From Campylobacteraceae bacterium (GTDB taxonomy: Bacteria > Campylobacterota > Campylobacteria > Campylobacterales > Arcobacteraceae), in the NCBI GenBank assembly GCA_013215945.1, contig JABSOM010000005.1, positions 155,093 to 219,092 of the forward strand: a DNA stretch of 64,000 nucleotides, given 5' to 3'. A program made the position numbers and the translations under genes. This document shows positions 22,850 through 32,889 of the stretch, piece by piece (within the stretch, counting starts at the first letter, position 1; each line of letters begins with the position of its first letter). The notes below the pieces were generated by a model, which was given only the letters and a program-made list of their open reading frames with translations, was not told the DNA's origin and made no database searches.

Positions 22850-24935
22850 TTATATATTTTTAATCTCATTTTTATTTATTTCTTTTGCACAAGCTGCTAT
22901 AGAAACACAAAAGTTGCAAATTCTTGCAGCTAAAGTTACTACAAATAACGATACCCTAATAGCAACAGGAGATGTTGTTATTTATTCTCCTAAATATTAT
23001 ATCACTGCTGATAAAGTAATTTATGATAAAAAACTTGAAACGTTGGAGCTTTTTGACAATGTAATTATTATAAAAGATAATAAAATAAAAACACAAAGTA
23101 ATTATTCCTTTTTAGATATGAAAAAAGATGAATTATTGCAGAACCCCTCTTTTCTTATAAACAATGCAAGTAATGTATGGATTGATACAAATGTTATGAC
23201 AAAAGAAAACGATGAGTTTTCTTTTGGCTCTGCTGTTATTTCTTCTTGTGATTGTATTGATCCTATGTGGAGTTTGCGTTTTTCTTCTGGATATTACGAT
23301 GAGTTAGATCAATTTATCCATACTTTTAATACGCGATTGTATATAAAATCTATGCCTATTTTTTATACACCATATTTTGGTTTCTCAACCAATACAAATA
23401 GAAGAACAGGGCTTTTGAGACCTACTATTGGTTTTTCAAGCGGAGAGGGTTTTGTTTACTCTCAACCCATTTTTTATGCACCAGAAGCTAATTATGATTT
23501 TGAATTTGTGCCTCAATATAAATCAAATCGAGGAGTGGGATTATATTCTTATTTTAGATATGCCGATTCTGCTTATTCAACATTAAAAGTTAAAGTTGGG
23601 GCCTTTAAAGAACAAGATTCTTATTATAAAGAACATGACTTAGACAATCAAAAACATTATGGATGGGATTTAGATTATGTACGTAGTAATTTATTCTCCG
23701 ATAATGAAAACAATAAAGATGCATTATTTGTTTCTCTTTCTTATTTGAATGATGTAGAATTTATTACTTTAGAAGGGGATGAATCTGCTCCAAGTGATAA
23801 AAAAATCACATCTAAAATTAATTATTATTTTAATACTCCTTCTTATTATGCAGGAACTTATTTAAGATACTATTTAGATCGTTCAATTGATGATAATTCT
23901 TCTACTCTTCAACAGTTACCACAGGTACAAGCACATAAATATATTGATTCCGTTTTTTATGATAATTTACTTTATTCTGTTGATGTTAAAAATACGAATT
24001 ACACCAGAGAAAATGGTTTAAATGCGAATATGACAGATGTTAATGTTCCTATTTCTTTAAGTTTTTCTTTTTTTGATGATTTTTTAAATCTTACTTTAAG
24101 TGAAGAACTTCAATTGTCAAAAATAGATTATTCTAATTCTTCAAGGGATTATGAAAATGCATATTTAGCACAAAACTTGCATGTTTTAGATTTATCTACG
24201 GATTTAATAAAACCCTATAGCTCATTTATTCATACGATTAATTTGTCTTCTAAATTTACTTTTGCAGATACGTTAAAACAAAGTGGTGATATTTATAAGA
24301 TTAATGGTGAAAATCAAGATGACAGTGATTTATCTTCTTTTTCATTAAGCAAAAATGAACGTTCGGTTGCTTTAGGGCTTAATCAGTCTTTTTACTCACA
24401 AATTGATTTATCACAAATTATTAATCATAAAATGACACAAAATATTACCTATGATAGCAGTGGAAATTCAAAATTGACCAATTTGGAAAATACACTAAGT
24501 TATAATTTTGATTTGGGAACTTTTTCTAATAGATTTGTTTATTCAAATGAAGATAAAACATTTATTGAGAATTCCACAACAGTAAAATTTGACTTTAATG
24601 ATTTTGGAACAAGTGTAGGGCATTATAAATCTAAGGATACTCCCAATTCTAATAAAGATGATTTAGAATCTGCAAATATTGCTTTGCGTTACAAAATAAA
24701 TAAAAAATATAATATTGCTTATAAGCAAAATTATAATATTCATGATAAAATAAAAAGTAAAGAAAGTTTTATATTTTCTATATCTGAAGATTGTTGGGCT
24801 TTATCCTTAGAATTACGAAATGAAATAATTACCAGTTCAAGTGCTGATACTACTAAACAAAGTATAATATTTATTAATTTTGAGTTAAAACCAATAACAA
24901 GTGTTCGTCAAAAATTTAAAATAAGAGAAGAATAA
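22836..24935 (+). CDS. lptD: LPS-assembly outer-membrane protein LptD
   Basis: LptD inserts LPS into the outer leaflet of the outer membrane. A signal peptide (RNYIFLISFLFISFAQA) is followed by an OstA/LptA-like jelly-roll domain (about 25-110, including ATGDVVIYSPKYYITADKVI) and a large C-terminal beta-barrel whose strands start around YTPYFGFSTNTNRRTGLLRP. The total length is about 699 residues, normal for the phylum. There is no ATG: TTG at 22833, TTG at 22836 and GTG at 22842 compete. GTAGGA gives best spacing for 22836, so the start is uncertain by a few codons. It overlaps the RDD gene. Confidence 0.9.
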   Translation: MLVRNYIFLISFLFISFAQAAIETQKLQILAAKVTTNNDTLIATGDVVIYSPKYYITADKVIYDKKLETLELFDNVIIIKDNKIKTQSNYSFLDMKKDELLQNPSFLINNASNVWIDTNVMTKENDEFSFGSAVISSCDCIDPMWSLRFSSGYYDELDQFIHTFNTRLYIKSMPIFYTPYFGFSTNTNRRTGLLRPTIGFSSGEGFVYSQPIFYAPEANYDFEFVPQYKSNRGVGLYSYFRYADSAYSTLKVKVGAFKEQDSYYKEHDLDNQKHYGWDLDYVRSNLFSDNENNKDALFVSLSYLNDVEFITLEGDESAPSDKKITSKINYYFNTPSYYAGTYLRYYLDRSIDDNSSTLQQLPQVQAHKYIDSVFYDNLLYSVDVKNTNYTRENGLNANMTDVNVPISLSFSFFDDFLNLTLSEELQLSKIDYSNSSRDYENAYLAQNLHVLDLSTDLIKPYSSFIHTINLSSKFTFADTLKQSGDIYKINGENQDDSDLSSFSLSKNERSVALGLNQSFYSQIDLSQIINHKMTQNITYDSSGNSKLTNLENTLSYNFDLGTFSNRFVYSNEDKTFIENSTTVKFDFNDFGTSVGHYKSKDTPNSNKDDLESANIALRYKINKKYNIAYKQNYNIHDKIKSKESFIFSISEDCWALSLELRNEIITSSSADTTKQSIIFINFELKPITSVRQKFKIREE

Positions 24936-24956
24936 TATTGATGATAAAGAGTTGAA

Positions 24957-25604
24957 ATGAAAACAGATAAGGTTTATTTTAAAAATAGAGAAGATGCGGC
25001 AAAGCAGTTAATTGATATTTTGCCAATTGAAGAAATGAAACTTGAAGATTGGATAGTATTTTCTACCTCTGCAAGTGGATACAGTATTGCTAAAATAGTT
25101 GCAAAAGCTTTAAATGCAAAAGTAGATTATTTATTTTGTGCTAAAATATATACACCAAATAATGATGAATGTGAGATTGCAATTGTTAGTGAATCGCAAG
25201 AAGTTGTGATTCACGAAGAGTTGGCTAAGTCTTTTGATATTTCTTTGGATTATGTATATTCTAAATCCAAAATAATGCATGAAAATCTTCTTAATGAGAA
25301 GGTTTATAAGTTTAGGAATAATAAAAGACTTGTTAATTTAGAAAATAAAAATGTTTTATTAGTAGATGAAGGATTAAATACGAGTTTAACAATGATGGCG
25401 TGTATTAAAACAGCCATCAATTTAAAAGCTAAGTCTGTATCCGTTGCTGTTCCTATTATACCAAGTGCTAGTATACAGGTGATTGAGTCTATAGCAGATG
25501 ATTTATACTATAAAAAAAATATTGCACATTTTATTAATATAAAACATTATTATGAAGAATTAGAAGAAGTTAAATTTATAGATATTTTAAATATAAAGAA
25601 TTAA
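24957..25604 (+). CDS. Phosphoribosyltransferase-like protein
   Basis: This 215-residue protein has a type I PRTase fold: NVLLVDEGLNTSLTMMACIK (about 132-151) aligns with the PRPP-binding VLLVDDGxxTGxT motif, preceded by the hood-like DYVYSKSKIMHENLLNEKVY. The motif is altered (DEGLNTS rather than DDxxxTG), so catalytic activity is uncertain. Proteins of this sort near pnp and lptD are annotated as putative phosphoribosyltransferases; the substrate is unknown. It starts 21 bp after lptD and is followed by pnp after 9 bp. Confidence 0.7.
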   Translation: MKTDKVYFKNREDAAKQLIDILPIEEMKLEDWIVFSTSASGYSIAKIVAKALNAKVDYLFCAKIYTPNNDECEIAIVSESQEVVIHEELAKSFDISLDYVYSKSKIMHENLLNEKVYKFRNNKRLVNLENKNVLLVDEGLNTSLTMMACIKTAINLKAKSVSVAVPIIPSASIQVIESIADDLYYKKNIAHFINIKHYYEELEEVKFIDILNIKN

Positions 25605-25613
25605 GGAAAAAAT

Positions 25614-27791
25614 ATGTCAACAGTGTGTGAATTTGAATTAAATAATAAAGAAGAACTGTTTCAGTTTAATAAAGTTGCTAAACAAGCAAATGGTTCAGTA
25701 ATGTTAAGTTTAGGAAATGCAGTTGTATTAGCAACTGTTGTAAGTGAGTTTGATAATCCTGTTTCAGAAGATTTTACGCCTTTAACAGTACAGTATATTG
25801 AAAAAACATATGCAGCAGCTAAATTGCCCGGTGGTTTTATTAAAAGAGAGGCAAAACCAAGTGAGTTTGAAACCTTAACATCAAGAGTAATTGATAGAAG
25901 TTTACGCCCTTTATTTCCAAAAGGTTATGTTTATCCTACTACAATAACTGTTATTGTATTTTCTGCTGATAAAGAAGTTGATTTACAAGCTCTTGCTTTA
26001 AATGCGGCAAGTGCTGCTTTATATACGTCTAATTTACCTATTAGAAAATCAGTAGCAGCAGTTAGAATTGCTAAAATTAATAATGAACTTGTTGTTAATC
26101 CAGAAATGTCTTTGCTTAATGAATCTACATTAGATTTATTTGTTGCAGGATCAAAAGATGAATTGTTAATGATTGAAATGAAGGCTATTTCATCTTTAGA
26201 TATGGTTGAAGTTGATATTGAAGCATTTACAAAAGTTCATAATACCAATGAAATAAATGAAGATGATTTAATTGAAGCTATAGCTCTTGCACAAAGTGCA
26301 TTAAATGAAATTAATACTACTTATGAAGGTGGTTTTGAGTCTGTTTGTAAAGAACAAGAAGTTGTAAATTTACTTTCTTCTTCATTAAAAGAGGAAGTTC
26401 TGGAATACATTAGAGATAATTTTTCTTCTGATATTAAAGAGGCTATAAAAAAACTTGCAAAAAGTGAAAGAGCAAATGATCTTAAACGAATATCTAAAGA
26501 AGTAAGTGCTAATGAATATTGCAAAAAAGAAGAACTTGAATATGCTTCAATTTATGAAGCAGTAAACATAGTAAAAAGAGAACTGGTTCGTTCAATGATT
26601 GTTAATGATAAAGTTAGAGCTGATGGTAGAGGTCTTAAAGATGTAAGAGCTATTAGTATAGAAACCAATATTTTACCTTCTGCTCATGCTTCTTGTTTAT
26701 TTACAAGAGGAGAAACACAAGCTTTAGTAGTAGCTACTTTAGCAGGTCATAAAGAAGGGCAAATGTATGAAAAACTTACAGAGAAATCTACTTCAATGGA
26801 CAATTTTTTACTACATTATAACTTCCCTGGTTTTTCAGTAGGAGAAGCTAAACCTATGTTCAATGTGAGCAGAAGAGAATTAGGTCATGGTAATTTAGGT
26901 AAAAAAGCGCTGGAATCATCAATTGATAAAGATTATTCTGAAACAGTTAGACTAGTATCTGAAATACTTGAATCCAATGGTAGTTCATCTATGGCTACAG
27001 TTTGTGGAGGTTCTTTAGCGTTAAAAGCAGCAGGTGTTCCTGTTTCTACCTTAATTGCAGGTGTTGCAATGGGAATGGTAACTGAAGGTGATAAATATTC
27101 AATTCTTACTGATATTATGGGCCTAGAAGATCATGATGGAGATATGGATTTTAAAGTTGCTGGTTCTTCTAAAGGAATTACGGCTTTACAAATGGATATT
27201 AAATTAGGTGGTATTGAATTAGATGTTTTAAAAGAAGCATTATATCAAGCAAAAGAAGGTAAAGATCATATTCTTGAACTTATGGAAGAAGCAGCAAAAG
27301 GAATTATTCCAAGTTCTGCTTTACCATTAATTGAACAATTTAAAATTGATCCTTCTAAAATAATGGTTGTTATTGGAAAAGCAGGTTCTACAATTAAAGA
27401 AATAATTGAGAAATTCTCTGTATCTATTGATCTTGACAGAGATTCAGGAAATGTAAAAGTTAGTGGAAATTCACAGCAAAGTATTTTAGATGCTTGTGCA
27501 CATATTAAAACAATATCTGACAACGCACCTGCAAGAAAAGAAAAAAAATACATTAATTTTGAAGAACTTTACAAAGTTGATGACGTAATGATGGGAAAAA
27601 TTGAAAGAATTGCGGATTTTGGAGCATTTATTGTTCTTCCTCAAGGTGGAGAAGGATTATTGCATATTTCAAAAATATCGAAACAAAGAGTTTCTAATAT
27701 TAATGACTTATATAAAGTTGGTGATGAACTTGAAATTAAAGTATTAAAAGTGAAGAAAGACCGAATAGAGCTCGCACTATCAACATTATAA
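25614..27791 (+). CDS. pnp: Polyribonucleotide nucleotidyltransferase (PNPase)
   Basis: This 725-residue 3'-5' phosphorolytic exoribonuclease acts in mRNA decay. There are two RNase PH domains: the first covers about 1-230 (including LPGGFIKREAKPSEFETLTSR) and the second about 325-545 (including FTRGETQALV and GSCG-like CGGSLALKAAGVPVS with the catalytic DIMGLEDHDGDMDFKVAG). These are followed by a KH domain (KIMVVIGKAGSTIKEIIEKF) and a C-terminal S1 domain (GKIERIADFGAFIVLPQGGE). Length is normal. TTAAGGAAAAAAT precedes the ATG. Confidence 0.97.
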   Translation: MSTVCEFELNNKEELFQFNKVAKQANGSVMLSLGNAVVLATVVSEFDNPVSEDFTPLTVQYIEKTYAAAKLPGGFIKREAKPSEFETLTSRVIDRSLRPLFPKGYVYPTTITVIVFSADKEVDLQALALNAASAALYTSNLPIRKSVAAVRIAKINNELVVNPEMSLLNESTLDLFVAGSKDELLMIEMKAISSLDMVEVDIEAFTKVHNTNEINEDDLIEAIALAQSALNEINTTYEGGFESVCKEQEVVNLLSSSLKEEVLEYIRDNFSSDIKEAIKKLAKSERANDLKRISKEVSANEYCKKEELEYASIYEAVNIVKRELVRSMIVNDKVRADGRGLKDVRAISIETNILPSAHASCLFTRGETQALVVATLAGHKEGQMYEKLTEKSTSMDNFLLHYNFPGFSVGEAKPMFNVSRRELGHGNLGKKALESSIDKDYSETVRLVSEILESNGSSSMATVCGGSLALKAAGVPVSTLIAGVAMGMVTEGDKYSILTDIMGLEDHDGDMDFKVAGSSKGITALQMDIKLGGIELDVLKEALYQAKEGKDHILELMEEAAKGIIPSSALPLIEQFKIDPSKIMVVIGKAGSTIKEIIEKFSVSIDLDRDSGNVKVSGNSQQSILDACAHIKTISDNAPARKEKKYINFEELYKVDDVMMGKIERIADFGAFIVLPQGGEGLLHISKISKQRVSNINDLYKVGDELEIKVLKVKKDRIELALSTL

Positions 27792-27866
27792 ATTTATTCT
27801 AGTTTAATATTTCTTAGGCTATCATATAAAAAATAACATTTTATTAAATTAAAGAAGGAAGACTAT

Positions 27867-28235
27867 ATGGCAAAACTTTTAATTGTAGATGATTCTACTA
27901 TGCTAAGAGATATGTTAAATTATGCATTAACAGAAGGGGGGTATACTGATGTAACTGAAGCAGTTGATGGTGTTGATGGCTTAGCAAAAGCAAAACTTGC
28001 ATCTTATGACCTTATAATTACCGATGTTAATATGCCAAATATGGATGGCCTTACTTTAATTACAGAATTAAGAAAAGTGCCTGCATACATTAAAAAACCA
28101 ATTCTAGTTTTAACAACAGAAAGAAGTGACGAAATGAAAGCAAAAGGGAAAGCAGCAGGAGCTACAGGCTGGATTGTTAAACCTTTTGTTCCAGATCAAT
28201 TATTAAAAGCTGTCAATATTGTATTAAGTAGATAA
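27867..28235 (+). CDS. cheY: Chemotaxis response regulator CheY
   Basis: This 122-residue single receiver domain has the acidic pair DD (residues 8-9), phospho-acceptor Asp53 (DLIITDVNMPNMDG), the switch Thr/Ser in VLTTERSDEMKAK and the conserved Lys105 (WIVKPF). When phosphorylated by CheA it binds the flagellar switch or another output. AGAAGGAAGACTAT precedes the ATG. It is the first gene of a five-gene che operon (cheY-A-R-D-B). Confidence 0.93.
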   Translation: MAKLLIVDDSTMLRDMLNYALTEGGYTDVTEAVDGVDGLAKAKLASYDLIITDVNMPNMDGLTLITELRKVPAYIKKPILVLTTERSDEMKAKGKAAGATGWIVKPFVPDQLLKAVNIVLSR

Positions 28236-28252
28236 AAACTGAAAGGTAAATC

Positions 28253-30301
28253 ATGTCATTTGATATTTCAAAATATAGAGAAATGTTCGTAGAAGAAGCC
28301 GAAGAACTTTTTGAATCAGCAGATAATGTATTATTATCAGCAGAAGCTAATGGCTCTTTAACTGAAGAAGAAATGGGACAATTGTTTCGTGATGTACATA
28401 CCTTAAAAGGTAGTGGTGCCTCTGTTGAATTAACACTTTTTGCTAAGTTTACTCATAGTGTTGAAAACTTAATGGACAAACTAAGAAATCATAAAATTGA
28501 ATATTTGCCTGAAATGGCAGGTGCATTGATTGATGCTATAGACATAATGAAAGAATTGCTGGAATTAGAAGTTGATAATGAGTTAAGCGAAGAAATCTTT
28601 GTAGAAAGAACTGCTGCACAACTTGTTGTTATTAATGCATATTCTGAAGGTACAGTAGAAACAGAAGCAGTAGCTCCTGTCGCTCCTGTTGCTACACCTT
28701 CTGTAAAAGCACCTGTTCATGAAGAAAATGATAACTTTGGTTTCTTTGATGATGATTTAGAAAACACTCAAAATAAAAAACCTTACGGTATTTTTGCTGA
28801 TGATGATATTTCTAATGATACTAGTAATGATGCTTTTGGATTTTTTGATGATGAATTAGAAGAAATTTCTAAAAATACTGAAACAAAAAAATTAAAAGAA
28901 CATCAAGAAGAAGACAACTTTGGATTTTTTGATGATGTTCCTGCTGTGACACCTGCTTCAGAAATGCAAGCACAAAGTCCTTCTCAAGAAGTAGTTGTGC
29001 AAAAAAGTGCAGAAGTAGTAAAAGCCCCAGTAGCTGCTGTTAAAAAAGCTGATGATACTAAAGAAAAACCTATGAAAAAAGCATCATCTACTAATAATAT
29101 CAGAGTAAATCTTGATAAAATTGATTTATTAATGAATAATGTTGGAGATTTAGTTATTACAAATGCTATGTTGACTCAATTTACTTCAACCATTGATGAT
29201 ACAAAAACGAGAAACTCAGTTCTTGAGCGTTTAGAGTTACTCGAGAGACATATAAGAGACATGCAAGATTCAATTATGAGTATTCGTATGGTTCCAATGG
29301 AATCTATTTACTCTAAATTTCCAAAAGTTGTAAGAGATATTTCTAAAAAACTTTCTAAAAAAGTAGAATTTAAACATTTTGGTGATAATGTTGAAATTGA
29401 TAAAGCAATGATTGAAGGTTTAACTGATCCATTGATGCATATTATTAGAAATTCTCTTGATCATGGTTTAGAAATACCAGAAGATAGAGTTAAAGCTGGA
29501 AAAGATGAAGTTGGTATTATAACTATTTCTGCTGAACAAGCAAATGGTCAAATGATTATTACTATTGAAGATGATGGTAAAGGTATTGATTATGAAAAAG
29601 TTGCTGCAAAAGCCCTGGAAAATGGATTAATTGACGAAAACGAATTTAATACTATGACAAAAAATGAAAAAGCCATGCTTGTTTTTGGAGCAGGTGTTTC
29701 TACTGCTGATCAAGTAACTGATATTTCTGGTCGTGGAGTTGGAATGGATGTTGTTAAAACCAATATTCATAAACTTGGTGGTGCTCTTAAACTTGATACG
29801 GAAATAGGTGAGGGTACTACTATTACAATTATGTTACCTCTTACTTTAGCTATTTTAGATGGTTTAGATATTGCTGTTGGAAATCAAAAATATATTTTAC
29901 CATTAAGTTCAATTGTAGAATCTCTTCAGCCTACAGCTGAAATGATTAAAAAAATTGGTGACGGAAGTCAAGATTTATTGATGTTAAGAGAAGAATTTAT
30001 TCCAGTAGTTAGACTACATAATTTATTTGGAGTTGAGAGAACATTTGATAATTTAGAAGATGGTATGTTAATTGTTGTTAAATCAGGAACTACAAAAGTT
30101 GCTATTTCAATTGATGAATTTTTAGATCAACATCAAGTTGTTGTAAAACCATTAGATAAAAACTTCAGAGCAGTAGAAGGTATTGGTGCTGCAACGGTTA
30201 GAGGAGATGGAAGTATTGGTTTAATTCTTGATATTCTTGGAATTATTAATGCACAATTAAAAGTTGATAAGGGTGTAACTGATTCTAAAAGAGCTTCATA
30301 A
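28253..30301 (+). CDS. cheA: Chemotaxis histidine kinase CheA
   Basis: This 682-residue kinase has an HPt domain (phosphorylated His49 in RDVHTLKGSGAS), a linker, a P3 dimerisation domain, a P4 HATPase (N-box IRNSLDHGLE, G-boxes DDGKGIDYE and GRGVGMDVVK) and a P5 CheW-like domain (about 545-672). There is no C-terminal receiver, unlike the CheAY of Campylobacter and Helicobacter. The P2-position linker carries repeated FGFFDD-type motifs at residues 162, 195 and 223, and YGIFAD at 178. It overlaps cheR by one base (TAATG). Confidence 0.95.
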   Translation: MSFDISKYREMFVEEAEELFESADNVLLSAEANGSLTEEEMGQLFRDVHTLKGSGASVELTLFAKFTHSVENLMDKLRNHKIEYLPEMAGALIDAIDIMKELLELEVDNELSEEIFVERTAAQLVVINAYSEGTVETEAVAPVAPVATPSVKAPVHEENDNFGFFDDDLENTQNKKPYGIFADDDISNDTSNDAFGFFDDELEEISKNTETKKLKEHQEEDNFGFFDDVPAVTPASEMQAQSPSQEVVVQKSAEVVKAPVAAVKKADDTKEKPMKKASSTNNIRVNLDKIDLLMNNVGDLVITNAMLTQFTSTIDDTKTRNSVLERLELLERHIRDMQDSIMSIRMVPMESIYSKFPKVVRDISKKLSKKVEFKHFGDNVEIDKAMIEGLTDPLMHIIRNSLDHGLEIPEDRVKAGKDEVGIITISAEQANGQMIITIEDDGKGIDYEKVAAKALENGLIDENEFNTMTKNEKAMLVFGAGVSTADQVTDISGRGVGMDVVKTNIHKLGGALKLDTEIGEGTTITIMLPLTLAILDGLDIAVGNQKYILPLSSIVESLQPTAEMIKKIGDGSQDLLMLREEFIPVVRLHNLFGVERTFDNLEDGMLIVVKSGTTKVAISIDEFLDQHQVVVKPLDKNFRAVEGIGAATVRGDGSIGLILDILGIINAQLKVDKGVTDSKRAS

Positions 30302-31140
30302 TGGAAGAAAATACCCTTCATTTACATGAAAAAGTAAAAAAACTTCTTTATTCTTTGACGGGAATTACTCTCTCTGAGAATAAAGACATTATGATTGCTA
30401 ATAGACTACATAAACTCAGACGTGATACCAGTTTTTCTGGTGATTTAGAGGAGTTATTGGATTCTATTAAAGAAGGTCATAATACTACAGAGTTTATTAA
30501 CTCTTTTACTACAAATAAAACACACTTTTTTAGAGAAGACTTTCATTTTGAAGATTTAAAAGACAGGGTTCTTCCTTCTTTTAAAGCAGGTGATAATATT
30601 AAAATGTATTGTTCTGCATCTTCTACTGGGGAAGAACCCTATTCTATGGCGATGACAGTACTTGAAGCGCAAGAAGAACATAACTGTAGATACTCTGCTT
30701 CAATAATTGCTACAGATATTGATACCAATGTTCTACAATATGCTGCCAATGGGGTATATCGTTTTTCGAAATCTTCTAAAGAATTTCCTTCTTGGATTAA
30801 ACCTTCTAAATATTTTAAAAAAAGAGTAAACAAAACATTAGCAAGTGAAGAAATACTGATTAAAACAAAACCAGAATTACAAAAAATGGTTTCTTTCCAA
30901 GCAATGAATTTAAATGATAATGTATATCCATTTTCTTCTAATCAGTTTGATGTTGTATTTTGTCGAAATGTTTTAATATATTTTTCAACTCAAGATCAAA
31001 ATAAAATATTAAAAAAACTTTTTAAACACCTCAAAATTGGGGGAACATTATATTTAGGACACTCAGAGAATCCTCAAGATTTAATTTCTTATGTGGATAG
31101 AGTGGGCCAAAATATTTTTATAAAAAATAAGGAAATCTAG
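30301..31140 (+). CDS. cheR: Chemoreceptor glutamate methyltransferase CheR
   Basis: This 279-residue SAM-dependent enzyme methylates receptor glutamates for adaptation. The N-terminal all-alpha CheR_N domain includes FINSFTTNKTHFFREDFHFE, and the methyltransferase domain has MYCSASSTGEEPYSMAM and the acidic IIATDIDTNVLQYAANGVY. FDVVFCRNVLIYFS and LGHSENP end the fold. No TPR extension is present. Coupled starts with cheA (1-bp overlap) and cheD (1-bp overlap) put it in the same operon. Confidence 0.95.
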   Translation: MEENTLHLHEKVKKLLYSLTGITLSENKDIMIANRLHKLRRDTSFSGDLEELLDSIKEGHNTTEFINSFTTNKTHFFREDFHFEDLKDRVLPSFKAGDNIKMYCSASSTGEEPYSMAMTVLEAQEEHNCRYSASIIATDIDTNVLQYAANGVYRFSKSSKEFPSWIKPSKYFKKRVNKTLASEEILIKTKPELQKMVSFQAMNLNDNVYPFSSNQFDVVFCRNVLIYFSTQDQNKILKKLFKHLKIGGTLYLGHSENPQDLISYVDRVGQNIFIKNKEI

Positions 31141-31817
31141 TGGTTGTTATTGGACATAAAGACGGAAGTATTGAAAAAGCTTCTAATACTAGGTTTACTC
31201 AAAAAATAAAAGGTTACAATGCTCACACCGTAATTGGTGGAGAGTTTGCTGTGGCACAAGATATTGATAATATTGCTTTTAAAACGCTTCTTGGTTCTTG
31301 TGTTGCTATTATGTTTTTTGATAAAGTTAAAAAGATAAGAGCAATGAACCATTTTTTACTTCCAAGTACTCAAAATTCAAACAATGATATGAAATATGGT
31401 TTGTATTCTGTTGAAGCCATGTTAAATGAGATGTATAAAATGGGATGTTCTAAAAATAATATGTATGCAAAAATAAGCGGTGGCGCAGATATTATGCAAT
31501 TAAATATTGGTGGTGGCATGGGGTCAATAGGGCATAGAAATGTTGAATTTGCAAAAGATTTTTGCAAAACTGAAGGTTTTAAACTTTTATCTGAACATAC
31601 AAGAGGCGAACACGGTCGTTTGATCTTATTAACGAATGAGTTTAGTACCTATATTAAAGTAACCAGCAAATCAGCTACTGATGCAGAAATTGCAAAAGAT
31701 GAAAGAAATCTTCAAAAAGAAATTACCAAAGAGCCTGTTATTAAAGAATATTCAAAAGGTGTTGATTTATTTGGAGATGACACTGCAGAGCCTGAAATGG
31801 AAATAGAATTATTTTAG
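31140..31817 (+). CDS. cheD: Chemoreceptor glutamine deamidase CheD
   Basis: This 225-residue protein starts at a GTG overlapping the cheR stop (TAGTG). The CheD core (about 40-165) shows the catalytic Cys in KTLLGSCVAIMFFD and the partner His in RAMNHFLLP, plus KISGGADIM and IGHRNVEFAKDFC. CheD deamidates receptor glutamines and can interact with CheC/CheY. The C-terminal extension of about 50 residues is charged and ends in DLFGDD, reminiscent of the acidic aromatic motifs in the CheA linker of the same operon. Confidence 0.92.
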   Translation: MVVIGHKDGSIEKASNTRFTQKIKGYNAHTVIGGEFAVAQDIDNIAFKTLLGSCVAIMFFDKVKKIRAMNHFLLPSTQNSNNDMKYGLYSVEAMLNEMYKMGCSKNNMYAKISGGADIMQLNIGGGMGSIGHRNVEFAKDFCKTEGFKLLSEHTRGEHGRLILLTNEFSTYIKVTSKSATDAEIAKDERNLQKEITKEPVIKEYSKGVDLFGDDTAEPEMEIELF

Positions 31818-31825
31818 GAGTGTAA

Positions 31826-32887
31826 ATGTATACCGTATTAGTTGTTGACGATTCTAAGTCAATGAGAATAATGTTAGAAGACATGATTAATTCAATTGAC
31901 GAATTTGAAGTAGTTGCTTCAGCTGATGATGCTTTTGAAGCAAGAGATAAGATTAAAGAATATGAACCTGATTTGGTTACAATTGATCTTAATATGCCCA
32001 AAATGGACGGTGCCGTTTTTTTGCGTAATCTAATGCGTTTACATGCTATGCCTGCTGTTGTAATTTCAAGTGAAAGTGAACGAGGCAATGATATTTTTGA
32101 TGATGGAGCTGTTGGCTTTATTCCTAAACCAAGTCCAGGGGAATCCTTAGCTACTTTTCAAGAAAATATTAAAGAAACACTTTTAAATCTTACTTTTTTA
32201 CTAAAAAGATATACCTTGAAAAAACCAAAAGGAACTAGAATAGTTAAAACGGCTGAGCCAACTTACAAAGTACATCCGGATGAAGTAATTAAGAGCAAAC
32301 CTGCTTTATTACCAGGTTCTAAAGTTATTGCAATTGGAAGTTCAACTGGTGGAGTTGACTCACTTTTACAAGTTTTTTCTAAATTAAGTGGGGATTTACC
32401 CCCTATTGTCATGACACAACATATACCCTATGGCTTTTCAAATTCATTTGCCCACAGGTTAAATGACCATTCTTTAATTAATGTAAGAGAAGCAAAAAAT
32501 GGAATGGTTCTTAAAAATGGCCATGCTTATTTAGCTCCTGGGAATATGCATATGACAATTAAAAAAATAAACAAAGAATATATTGTTGAATTATTAGATA
32601 CCAAAAAGGTTTCTTTTCATAAACCAAGCGTAAATGTAATGTTTCGTTCAATTAATAATGTTGTTGGCTCAAGTGCAATGGCTGTAATGATGACAGGTAT
32701 GGGAGATGATGGTACAATTGCTATGAAAGAAATGCATGATAATGGTATTTATACCCTCGCTCAAAATGAAGAATCTTGTGTTGTTTTTGGAATGCCTGCA
32801 AAAGCGATTGCGAGTGGGGCTGTAAAAGATATTGTTCATTTAGACGATATTGCAAAAAGTATTATGGCTTTTTCTAAAAGAAGATAA
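31826..32887 (+). CDS. cheB: Chemotaxis methylesterase/deamidase CheB
   Basis: This 353-residue protein has an N-terminal receiver (Asp54 in VTIDLNMPKMDG), a linker, and a C-terminal methylesterase domain with the Ser in AIGSSTGGVDSL, His in TQHIPYGFS and Asp in MTGMGDDGTIAMK. It removes methyl groups from receptors and is activated by CheA phosphorylation. AGGAGTGTAA precedes the ATG. It is the last gene of the che operon and ends 2 bp from the convergent xerH stop. Confidence 0.95.
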   Translation: MYTVLVVDDSKSMRIMLEDMINSIDEFEVVASADDAFEARDKIKEYEPDLVTIDLNMPKMDGAVFLRNLMRLHAMPAVVISSESERGNDIFDDGAVGFIPKPSPGESLATFQENIKETLLNLTFLLKRYTLKKPKGTRIVKTAEPTYKVHPDEVIKSKPALLPGSKVIAIGSSTGGVDSLLQVFSKLSGDLPPIVMTQHIPYGFSNSFAHRLNDHSLINVREAKNGMVLKNGHAYLAPGNMHMTIKKINKEYIVELLDTKKVSFHKPSVNVMFRSINNVVGSSAMAVMMTGMGDDGTIAMKEMHDNGIYTLAQNEESCVVFGMPAKAIASGAVKDIVHLDDIAKSIMAFSKRR

Positions 32888-32889
32888 AT

